Shown in pieces: positions 17,146 to 24,557 of a stretch of DNA of 64,000 nt (its first letter is position 1; each line of letters begins with the position of its first letter). The stretch spans positions 1-64,000 of the forward strand of contig NZ_JABANC010000008.1 of the NCBI RefSeq assembly GCF_012931685.1, in the 5' to 3' direction. The position numbers and the translations under genes are program-made. This DNA comes from Hanstruepera ponticola. GTDB taxonomy: Bacteria > Bacteroidota > Bacteroidia > Flavobacteriales > Flavobacteriaceae. A model generated the notes under the pieces. The model made no database searches. It saw nothing but the letters and a program-made list of their open reading frames with translations, and was not told the DNA's origin.

Positions 17146-17704
17146 TTTTTAAATGATCATTAATCAATTCTTTTAAATTCTTGAGGCAACGTGATTTTTG
17201 GCTTTTTATGGTATTGTAATTACTATAGTCCAGATGCTTCTGTATTTCTTCCAAAGTTAAACCGTTATAATAGAAAAGCTTAAGCACGGTTTGGCATTGA
17301 TAACCTAGTTTATCTAAACAATGTTCAATGAGCTTATTGTGTTCATTATCAGTTTCGTCATTAATATTATCAATTAATTTTATTGACAACTCTAGTCTTT
17401 TATCATCAAGGTCTAATGTCTCTAACTTACTTTCCTTTTTTAGTTTTTTGAAAATCATATACTTACCTATTGAAAACAAATAAGTTTTAACTGAACTGTT
17501 TAAAGCTATTATTTTGCCATTGGTCACATTTTCAACAAATGCAATAATGGCATCTTGATAAATATCCAATAGAGCCTCTTCATTCAAATTATATTTTAAT
17601 CCAAAATTGAGAAAAGCTAACCTATTATCTACATAAATAGCTTCTAATACTTTACTGTCGCCCTGTCTAATTTTGGTAAAAAGCTCTTCAGTATGTCTAT
17701 TCAT
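17138..17704 (-). CDS. ECF-type RNA polymerase sigma factor
   Basis: 188 residues, the usual length for ECF sigma factors. Region 2: 'EEALLDIYQDAIIAFVENV' and 'VKTYLFSIGKYMIFKKLKKE'. Region 4: 'CQTVLKLFYYNGLTLEEIQKHL' plus the recognition helix region 'YNTIKSQKSRCLKNLKELI'. It is first of a two-gene unit with the anti-sigma-like gene. The 170-nt upstream region, shared with a divergent lipoprotein gene, contains an 11-bp inverted repeat, suggesting autoregulation or a shared regulator. Confidence 0.9.
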   Translation of the reverse strand: MNRHTEELFTKIRQGDSKVLEAIYVDNRLAFLNFGLKYNLNEEALLDIYQDAIIAFVENVTNGKIIALNSSVKTYLFSIGKYMIFKKLKKESKLETLDLDDKRLELSIKLIDNINDETDNEHNKLIEHCLDKLGYQCQTVLKLFYYNGLTLEEIQKHLDYSNYNTIKSQKSRCLKNLKELINDHLKNE

Positions 17705-17721
17705 TTAGTTAATAAAAAAGT

Positions 17722-17800
17722 AAAAGGTTAACCAATAATTGAAAAAAGTTATTTAAAAGTAAGAAAATTACTAAAAATTCAGGAATGATGTTAACCTTTT
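17722..17800. repeat. 11-bp inverted repeat in the divergent sigma/lipoprotein promoter region
   Basis: AAAAGGTTAAC at 17722-17732 and its exact reverse complement GTTAACCTTTT at 17790-17800, 57 nt apart. Each divergent gene therefore has the same GTTAACCTTTT element pointing toward it: 18 nt before the sigma ATG on the minus strand and about 75 nt before the lipoprotein ATG on the plus strand. It could be an operator or an ECF promoter element. Confidence 0.55.
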
Positions 17801-17874
17801 GTTTTTAAGTACACTAAAGATTGTATTAAGAGAGATTAATAAAGTCAGAAAATCTAATTATCAAAAACATCATT

Positions 17875-18324
17875 ATGAAAACAAAATCAAAATTTATTCA
17901 TGCTATATGCATCGTGCTCATTACATTATTTTCATGTTCAGAGGACAGCCCTTTATTTGAAAATGGACAAAACAATGGCAATAATGGAAATAACAATAAC
18001 AACAATAACGTAACCTATACCATTGCTGATTTACAAGGGACATGGCTACGTACAGGTGGTAATCATACAGGTAACATAGGTATGGTTATAGAAGTTACTG
18101 ACAATGATGGTGTTATCGTTGATCCAATAGATTCTGGTTTCGAGGTTGATGATGTCAAGTGGATGAATATTGTGACTAATGACACTAGTGATTTTACACA
18201 CTCTGAATTGGGGAGTGATTATAATTACTACAGTGCTACTATAGACTTTCAATCAGATAATGTTATTTGGATTATTGTAGATGCTGGTGGCGCAGGCAAT
18301 TACCAAGAATGGACAAGACAGTAA
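17875..18324 (+). CDS. Small lipoprotein with Asn-rich linker
   Basis: 149 residues. Signal sequence with lipobox 'LFSC'; the mature N terminus 'CSEDS' is acidic, resembling the Bacteroidota lipoprotein surface-export signal. An Asn/Gly-rich linker (about 31-45) leads to a beta-rich domain starting 'YTIADLQGTWLRTGG' and ending 'YQEWTRQ', reminiscent of small lipocalin-like lipoproteins. No catalytic residues recognised. Divergent from the sigma gene and 37 nt before a T9SS cargo gene, so perhaps a target of that sigma factor. Confidence 0.75.
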   Translation: MKTKSKFIHAICIVLITLFSCSEDSPLFENGQNNGNNGNNNNNNNVTYTIADLQGTWLRTGGNHTGNIGMVIEVTDNDGVIVDPIDSGFEVDDVKWMNIVTNDTSDFTHSELGSDYNYYSATIDFQSDNVIWIIVDAGGAGNYQEWTRQ

Positions 18325-18361
18325 AAAAACATTTATGCTATTAATCAAAAACAGTTAAGGG

Positions 18362-19831
18362 ATGAAAATTAAATATTTATTGACAGCTATTTTAATGTTA
18401 AGTTTTGGGGTATCATTTGCTCAACCAAATATTACTTGGCAAAAATCTCTAGGAGGTTCAGGAACAGATGCTGCTAGATCTGTTAGGCAAACAGATGACG
18501 GAGGATATATTGTTGCTGGATACACTGTTTCTGTAAATGGAGATGTTTCAGAAAACAATGGAGGTAGAGATATATGGGTTGTTAAGCTCAATAGTACAGG
18601 AACTATTGAATGGGATAAAAGTATTGGTTCCATAGGAGATGAAGAAGCTTATGCTATACAACAAACTACAGACGGTGGATATATCTTAATTGGTATGTCT
18701 GATTCAGATGATTTCTATGGAGAAAATATTGGTGATGATGATATTTTAATTGTGAAGTTAAATAGTGATGGAAATATACTTTGGGGAAAGAAATATGGAA
18801 CAATGGGTGCTGACCGCGGACACAGTATTTCACAAACATCTGATGGTGGTTTTATTGCATCTGGGTTTCGCTCAAATGGTGGAATATGGGTTGCAAGATT
18901 GGACACTAATGGTGATATAGCAAGCGGTTGGACTAATACCACTTTTGGAGGTGCTCAAGCCTGGTGGGCAGAGCAAACATCAGACGGAGGATATATTGTT
19001 ACTGGCCATTATGGGTTGACCCCAGATCTAAAAGTAATAAAATTGGACCCCTCATCAAATGTTGAATGGGAATACACTTATGGAGGAACAAATGCAGATT
19101 ACGGAAGGTCTGTTAGGCAAACTTTGGATGGTGGTTATATAGTGGCTGGTATGACACAATCTAGTGATGGTAATGTAACAAATAATTATGGTGGACAGGA
19201 TTTTTGGGTATTAAAGCTAAATGCATTGGGTGAGCTTGAATGGGAAAAAAACTATGGAGGTACACAAAATGATTTTGCTAATGAAATCCAACTAACTTCT
19301 GATGGTGGTTATGTGATTACAGGACAAACAAATTCCGACGATAATGATGTTAGTGGTAATCCTGGATCATTTGTTTTTGACTATTGGGCTATAAAAATAG
19401 ATAATACGGGTAATTTACTGTGGCAGAATTGTTTAGGAGGTGGAAGTAGTGATTTTGGAAATTCAATACATCAAACCACAGATGGAGGATATATTGTTGC
19501 TGGACGTGCATCTTCTAATAATTATGATGTTTCTGGAAATCATGGAAATTATGATTTTTGGGTTGTAAAATTAGAAGCTGAAACTTTAGGAATTGATGAT
19601 AATTTTATAAGCGATGTTATTAAAGTTTACCCAAACCCTGTTTCAACCATATTAAATATTTCAACAAAAAAACAAATTGAATCGGTAAGGATGTATGATG
19701 TTTTAGGGAAACTAGTGTTTCAAAGTTCAGCTATAAATCAGATAAATGTCAGTGATTATAAATCAGGTGTATATTTAGTAAAATTAGAATCAAATGACAA
19801 TGTGATCACAAAAAAAATAATTATCGAATAA
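18362..19831 (+). CDS. T9SS cargo protein with repeated 'SDGGYIV' units
   Basis: 489 residues. Signal peptide about 1-20 (MKIKYLLTAILMLSFGVSFAQ). From about 25 to 405 there are roughly seven units of about 50-60 residues, each with a 'Q T x DGGYI(V/I)AG' and 'DFWVVKL' core, as in beta-propeller-like secreted proteins of Bacteroidota. The last 75 residues are a T9SS type A sorting domain ('VIKVYPNPVSTILNIS', 'MYDVLGKLVF', 'SGVYLVKLES', 'TKKIIIE'). Probably exported and attached or released at the cell surface. Likely co-transcribed with the lipoprotein gene before it. Confidence 0.9.
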   Translation: MKIKYLLTAILMLSFGVSFAQPNITWQKSLGGSGTDAARSVRQTDDGGYIVAGYTVSVNGDVSENNGGRDIWVVKLNSTGTIEWDKSIGSIGDEEAYAIQQTTDGGYILIGMSDSDDFYGENIGDDDILIVKLNSDGNILWGKKYGTMGADRGHSISQTSDGGFIASGFRSNGGIWVARLDTNGDIASGWTNTTFGGAQAWWAEQTSDGGYIVTGHYGLTPDLKVIKLDPSSNVEWEYTYGGTNADYGRSVRQTLDGGYIVAGMTQSSDGNVTNNYGGQDFWVLKLNALGELEWEKNYGGTQNDFANEIQLTSDGGYVITGQTNSDDNDVSGNPGSFVFDYWAIKIDNTGNLLWQNCLGGGSSDFGNSIHQTTDGGYIVAGRASSNNYDVSGNHGNYDFWVVKLEAETLGIDDNFISDVIKVYPNPVSTILNISTKKQIESVRMYDVLGKLVFQSSAINQINVSDYKSGVYLVKLESNDNVITKKIIIE

Positions 19832-19855
19832 TATTAAAAATGCTATTAATTAATT

Positions 19856-19904
19856 GAGGAGAAAGGGGATAGGCTGCTCATTTTGAGTGTCTTTCCTCTT
19901 TTTT
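19856..19904 (+). terminator. Intrinsic terminator after the T9SS cargo gene
   Basis: GAGGAGAAAG (19856-19865) pairs with CTTTCCTC (19891-19898), with one bulge, followed by a T-run. Confidence 0.6.
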
Positions 19905-19942
19905 AATTATATTTAGTAAACATTAACCAAATAACTAAAAAC

Positions 19943-20902
19943 ATGAAATCAAAAATTTTATTACCCATTCTAATTCTATTTTTAGTACTTGCTTGTAAAA
20001 ATGATAATAAGAAAACGGAACCAGCTTCAGAGGAAATAATAGAAGTTGAAGAAACCATTCAAGAACCCGAAAATGTTATTGAAATTGTAACCCGAAGTAT
20101 GGAATTTCAAAGTGTGGATACGATTCCATCAGGATGGAACACCTTTAAATACAGAAATTTATCAAATGAAACCCATTTCTTTTTATTAGATAAATATCCA
20201 GAAGGTAAAACTGTTGAAAACACGCTTACTGATGTAGCACCTGTTTTTGAAGAAGGTATGGATTTAATTAATGAGGGAAAATCTGAAGAAGGTTTTGCTG
20301 CTTTTGGTAAACTGCCAGAATGGTTTGGAAAAATAGTTTTTTCGGGAGGCTCTGGCTTAATTGCACCAAAACATACAGCAACGACTACGGTTAAATTAGA
20401 TCCTGGTTATTACATAATGGAATGTTATGTAAAAATGCCTAATGGTAAATTTCATACATCTATGGGAATGGCAAAGCCACTGATTGTATTGGACAAAGAC
20501 AGTGGAAACCAGCCGCCTGAACCAACAATTAATATCACATTATCTGGTGAAGAGGGAATTAGCTATGATAAAGCCATTACAAAAGGCAAGCAAATATTCT
20601 CGGTATTTGTTAAAGATCAAAAACCCCATGAAAATTTTATTTGGCATGATATTAATTTGGTTAAACTCGACGCTAATGCAAGCGAAGAAGCTTTGGAAGC
20701 TTGGATGAATTGGGCAGATCCTAAAGGCTTAATAACACCAGTTCCAAGTGGTGTCACATTTTTAGGTGGTGTCAACGATATGCCAGCAGGTCGAACCGGT
20801 TATTTTTATGCCGATTTAAAACCGGGTAAATATGCTTTTATATCTGAAGTCCCAAATTCTAAAAGCAAAGGTTTATTTAAGGTTTTTGAAATACTAGATT
20901 AG
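19943..20902 (+). CDS. Lipoprotein with two cupredoxin-like domains
   Basis: 319 residues. Lipobox 'VLAC' and mature 'CKNDNKK', then an acidic linker rich in E (about 24-48). Two related beta-sandwich units follow: about 49-190 ('IPSGWNTFKYRNLSNETHFFLLD', 'LDPGYYIMECYVKMPNGKFHTSMGM') and about 195-319 ('ITKGKQIFSVFVKDQ', 'LKPGKYAFISEVPNSKSKGLF'). Unit 1 keeps the His/Cys/His/Met-like set (H in 'NETHFF', C in 'MECYV', H in 'FHTSMGM'); unit 2 has lost most of it. This resembles copper-binding cupredoxins, but metal binding is unproven. Convergent with ribB; the ends overlap by 4 nt. Confidence 0.7.
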   Translation: MKSKILLPILILFLVLACKNDNKKTEPASEEIIEVEETIQEPENVIEIVTRSMEFQSVDTIPSGWNTFKYRNLSNETHFFLLDKYPEGKTVENTLTDVAPVFEEGMDLINEGKSEEGFAAFGKLPEWFGKIVFSGGSGLIAPKHTATTTVKLDPGYYIMECYVKMPNGKFHTSMGMAKPLIVLDKDSGNQPPEPTINITLSGEEGISYDKAITKGKQIFSVFVKDQKPHENFIWHDINLVKLDANASEEALEAWMNWADPKGLITPVPSGVTFLGGVNDMPAGRTGYFYADLKPGKYAFISEVPNSKSKGLFKVFEILD

Positions 20903-22050
20903 TAATTGACGTACTCCACAATTTCTAAACCATAGCCAATCATACCAACACGTTTGGTCTGCTCGCTATTGGAAATTAATCGCAGTTTGTGAATATCTAA
21001 ATCATGTAAAATTTGTGCACCAATCCCAAAGTCTTTGCTATCCATTTCGATACGAGGAGCTTTAACAACTTCACCAGGTGTTTGAGATTCTTTTAAGGCA
21101 GTAAGACGTTTTAGTAAATTCATAGACTGTGATTGCTGATTGATGAAAATAATGGCACCTTTTCTTGCTTCATTAATAACATTAAACATGTCGTCCAACT
21201 TTTTATCAGCATTATTGGTTAAAGTTCCTAAAATGTCATGATTAACCAATGTGGCATTAACTCTAGTTAGCACAGGTTCTTGGTTAGTCCATGTGCCTTT
21301 GGTTAAGGCAATATGAATCTGTTTATTAGTTGTTTGGTGATAAGCACGTAATCTAAATTGCCCAAAACGCGTTTCAATATCAAAGTCTTCTTTCTTTTCA
21401 ATAAGAGAATCGTGTTGCATGCGGTAAGCCACCAAGTCTTCAATTGAAACAATTTTCAAATCAAACTTTTCTGCTACTTTTATGAGTTGTGGCAAGCGGG
21501 CCATCGACCCATCTTCATTCATAATTTCAACAATGACGCCTGCAGGTTTTAGTCCAGCTAATCGAGCGAAATCAATAGCAGCTTCGGTATGTCCAGTTCT
21601 ACGTAATACACCTCCTTGCTTGGCAACAAGTGGAAAAATATGACCAGGTCTAGCCAATTCAAATGGCTTGGTACTTGGATTTATAAGGGCATGAATGGTT
21701 TTAGAACGATCGCTAGCTGAAATTCCTGTTGTAACACCATTACCACGTAAATCAACCGACACCGTAAAAGCGGTTTCCATAGGGTCCGTGTTATTATTAA
21801 CCATCATATGTAAGTCTAATTCTCTACATCGATTTTCGGTTAGTGGCGCGCAGATTAAGCCTCTACCATGCATAGCCATAAAGTTGATGGTCTCCGGAGT
21901 AATCTTTTCGGCAGCTGCCAAAAAGTCGCCTTCATTTTCACGGTTCTCATCATCAACGACAATAATGACTTTGCCATTTCTAATGTCATTAATGGCTTCT
22001 TCTATGGTATTTAATTTAATTTTCACAGCTTCTTCAGTGGTGTTAAGCAT
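20899..22050 (-). CDS. ribB: 3,4-dihydroxy-2-butanone-4-phosphate synthase with degenerate GTP cyclohydrolase II-like half
   Basis: 383 residues. The N-terminal half (about 10-215) is a complete DHBP synthase: 'DDENRENEGDFL' (Mg and substrate acids), 'GRGLICAPL', 'RRTGHTEAAIDFARLAG'. It makes the four-carbon unit of riboflavin from ribulose 5-phosphate. The C-terminal half aligns with RibA, but the zinc motif R-V-x3-C-x10-C-x-C is 'RVNATLVNHDILGTLTNNA': all three Cys are replaced (L, N, A), so GTP cyclohydrolase activity is unlikely and a separate RibA must exist elsewhere. Probable promoter at 22071-22078. Confidence 0.9.
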   Translation of the reverse strand: MLNTTEEAVKIKLNTIEEAINDIRNGKVIIVVDDENRENEGDFLAAAEKITPETINFMAMHGRGLICAPLTENRCRELDLHMMVNNNTDPMETAFTVSVDLRGNGVTTGISASDRSKTIHALINPSTKPFELARPGHIFPLVAKQGGVLRRTGHTEAAIDFARLAGLKPAGVIVEIMNEDGSMARLPQLIKVAEKFDLKIVSIEDLVAYRMQHDSLIEKKEDFDIETRFGQFRLRAYHQTTNKQIHIALTKGTWTNQEPVLTRVNATLVNHDILGTLTNNADKKLDDMFNVINEARKGAIIFINQQSQSMNLLKRLTALKESQTPGEVVKAPRIEMDSKDFGIGAQILHDLDIHKLRLISNSEQTKRVGMIGYGLEIVEYVNY

Positions 22051-22070
22051 ATCATAACAAATTAGTTTTG

Positions 22071-22078
22071 CAAAGATA
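22071..22078 (-). promoter_or_regulatory. Putative -7 element for ribB
   Basis: TATCTTTG on the minus strand, an exact TAnnTTTG match, 20 nt before the ATG at 22050. No clear -33 TTG is seen, so this is tentative. Confidence 0.4.
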
Positions 22079-22082
22079 TTGC

Positions 22083-23900
22083 TTATTTTATACTTTTTGG
22101 TAGGACTTCTTTGAATTTGTTTCGCCTTACATAGTGAACAACTGGATAAAACAACAAAGCTAAAATATTAGATAGAACACCATTTATGTAGAGTCTTGAT
22201 TTTACCAATTCAAAAATTTTCGAAATTGTTGTACGCTCTTGAAAGAAATAAGCAATATAAACAATCCAAGAAATAAGACTTAATTGAATGCTCATTTCTG
22301 CAAAATCTGGTAATTTATTGTTCTTGAATACAAAAAACAAAATCAGTGTAATTGTCGCAATAAAATAAAATATCACAGCAATATTACTTATAACCTTATA
22401 GTTTTTGTAAAATGAAGTAAATTTCAAGCTAGCGTCTGATGTTTGTACTATGTCAATGTCGCTATCCGTTTTTTTGTTTTTTGTACTAAATAATTTTTTT
22501 AACGGTTCAAAAACATGGTCAAATTCAAATAGGCCTCTATCAGCTGTAGCTCTTTTGGTTAAATAATAGCCTAGCGGTAACATAATTACTGTTGAAAACC
22601 ACGATGCAATTACAGGGTTTAGACTACCATCTTTTGCACTGTTTTTAGCGAAAATCCCTATAAAATGATAGGTTAAAAATAATAGAATAGCTATTACCAT
22701 TGGTAAACCAATACCACCTTTTCTTATTAATGCGCCTAGAGGTGCACCAACAAAAAATAAAATTATACATGCAAAACCTAATGCTAATTTTTCATGAAGC
22801 GCAATAATATGTTTATTAAGCCAAATATTTCTTTCTTGGAAATACTTATCCTTTATTTCAATAATTTGTTTTGAACTCTTAATTGAATTGATAGACATAT
22901 CAATTAATTGTGTTTTTTTCTTATGAGTAAAAAGATCTAATACGTCACCCGTATAAGTTGTATCTTTTTTTGCTTTAATTCCTGTATTAAGTACTGGTAA
23001 ATTGGAACGGTTGTATAGGCTACTGGCAAAATCATTATAATCATTATCCAATGAGGTTCTAAGGGAATCAATACTATAATTTAGATCTGAAATGTTAAGC
23101 ATGTTATACTTATCAGTAATGTTCTTTTCGTCAAGATCTTTGTTGTTTAGTTCAGATAAATCAATGTTGATAGTATATTTTTCAAAGTAGCTTCTTGTCA
23201 TTGGATATTTTGACCTGTCTTTGGGGTCACTAGGAGGTGAGTCATCATAAAAATAGCCATCGTGTAGAATGAACTTTAAGATATTGGAATCTTCATCACC
23301 TACAAGTTCCCCAGTTTTAGAAACTATTGTTGTATGGTTTCCAGGTGTTCGTTTTCCTGTTTTTTTATGAATAATGACTTGATCCAAGAATTGACCTCTA
23401 TCACCACTTTTTTTGGCTACTTTCAAGTTGTATTCATCGCCAATTTGATTGAATTGTCCTTCCGCAATAACCATAGCTGGTTTTAGTTGCTGAATATTTT
23501 TACGTAGATTATAGGAATTATATTCACCCCAAGGAATGACATTATTTGCAAAAAAGAAAGTAGTAATGGCTAGCAAGACTATAAAAATACTTAAACCTGC
23601 CATAGACCTTTGTAATGAAATGCCTGTTGACTTCATGGCTGCAAACTCATAGTTTTCAGCAAAATTCCCAAAAACCATAATTGAAGCTAAAAGAATGGTT
23701 AGCGGAAGTACAAGAGGTATAAGTTTAGGAGAGAAGTAGAATAAAAACTTTCCGACTACAACGATATCTAAATCTTTTCCAGCTAATTCTTTGATATAAA
23801 GCCAAATGGTCTGTAATACAAAAATCAGCATGAGAATGACAAACACGCTGATAAAAGTTTTTAGATAAGTGGTTAGTATGTATCTATCTAATATTTTCAA
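22083..23900 (-). CDS. LptF/LptG-family LPS export permease with extended C terminus
   Basis: 605 residues. YjgP/YjgQ family: 'MKILDRYILTTYLKTFISVFVILM' N terminus, further membrane helices at about 55-80 and 100-120, a periplasmic domain (about 125-350), then 'KHIIALHEKLALGFACIILFFVGAPLGALIRKGG', the conserved coupling region before TM4-6. These permeases, with the ATPase LptB, pull lipopolysaccharide from the inner membrane. Longer than the usual family length: residues about 480-605 add three more hydrophobic segments. Next to a LolA-like carrier gene (5-nt gap), so an envelope-lipid operon. Confidence 0.88.
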   Translation of the reverse strand: MKILDRYILTTYLKTFISVFVILMLIFVLQTIWLYIKELAGKDLDIVVVGKFLFYFSPKLIPLVLPLTILLASIMVFGNFAENYEFAAMKSTGISLQRSMAGLSIFIVLLAITTFFFANNVIPWGEYNSYNLRKNIQQLKPAMVIAEGQFNQIGDEYNLKVAKKSGDRGQFLDQVIIHKKTGKRTPGNHTTIVSKTGELVGDEDSNILKFILHDGYFYDDSPPSDPKDRSKYPMTRSYFEKYTINIDLSELNNKDLDEKNITDKYNMLNISDLNYSIDSLRTSLDNDYNDFASSLYNRSNLPVLNTGIKAKKDTTYTGDVLDLFTHKKKTQLIDMSINSIKSSKQIIEIKDKYFQERNIWLNKHIIALHEKLALGFACIILFFVGAPLGALIRKGGIGLPMVIAILLFLTYHFIGIFAKNSAKDGSLNPVIASWFSTVIMLPLGYYLTKRATADRGLFEFDHVFEPLKKLFSTKNKKTDSDIDIVQTSDASLKFTSFYKNYKVISNIAVIFYFIATITLILFFVFKNNKLPDFAEMSIQLSLISWIVYIAYFFQERTTISKIFELVKSRLYINGVLSNILALLFYPVVHYVRRNKFKEVLPKSIK

Positions 23901-23905
23901 TTTAC

Positions 23906-24544
23906 CTAATCCAATTTATTGATGTAGTAATCTTTATACTTACTTTCATCAAAGGTAAATAAGGTTTTTGATAATGGTTCGTTTGTTTTAAAAGAATTAA
24001 CAGTTAAGGTGGTTTGAATACCATTTTTGCCAATTTCTATTAAATTATAGATATGGTTAGTGTTAGCATCTATCCCTAAAAGTATATGCTTAATTTCGGA
24101 GTTTGAATCAATAGGAGTTAATTTGACGTATTGAATTTTTCTTCCTTTCACGTTTTGAACAATGTCCATTTTGTACGTGTAACCATCTTCATAAAACGAA
24201 AGCATTTTGCTAGGTGTGATGCTGTTTTCGTCTTCTGAATTATCACTTGAAATTGTTACCTCTTCATCTTCTGGACTTATGCTGTACAATGTTTTTCCAT
24301 CAAAAATCCGTGTAACGCCTAAAATGTTTAGCTTATACTTATCACCTTGAATAACAACATCACCACGTGTTTCTTGGTTTACATTTTCAGCAATATTTTG
24401 CAATACATATTTAAAATCTATAGCTATGTTGTCATAGCTTTTTACTTTATCTGATACCTTTTTAAGCAATGTCTTGGCTTCATTATCTTGAGCAAAAGTA
24501 ATGCTGCATGTTAGCATTAATAAAAGTGTAATTATTTTTTTCAT
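23906..24544 (-). CDS. LolA-like outer-membrane lipoprotein carrier protein
   Basis: 212 residues. Signal peptide MKKIITLLLMLTCSITFAQ. The mature protein has the LolA/LolB-type half-barrel pattern: 'LLKKVSDKVKSYDNIAIDFKYVLQN', 'GDVVIQGDKYKLNILGVTRIFDGKTLY', 'KIQYVKLTPID', 'TTLTVNSFKTNEPLSKTLFTFD'. Periplasmic chaperone that would carry lipoproteins or other lipids from the inner to the outer membrane. Lies between ftsK and the Lpt permease on the same strand, an arrangement I know from other flavobacteria. Confidence 0.85.
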   Translation of the reverse strand: MKKIITLLLMLTCSITFAQDNEAKTLLKKVSDKVKSYDNIAIDFKYVLQNIAENVNQETRGDVVIQGDKYKLNILGVTRIFDGKTLYSISPEDEEVTISSDNSEDENSITPSKMLSFYEDGYTYKMDIVQNVKGRKIQYVKLTPIDSNSEIKHILLGIDANTNHIYNLIEIGKNGIQTTLTVNSFKTNEPLSKTLFTFDESKYKDYYINKLD

Positions 24545-24557
24545 CGTTGTTATTTTT

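Noticed and set aside
13435-17704. A type III-E CRISPR (Craspase) locus, suggested by TPR-CHAT plus sigma factor
   Set aside because: No repeat-spacer array, no gRAMP/Cas7-11 gene, and the CHAT protein is exported and membrane-anchored, unlike cytoplasmic Csx29.
20899-22050. Functional bifunctional RibBA
   Set aside because: All three zinc-binding Cys of the RibA motif are substituted.
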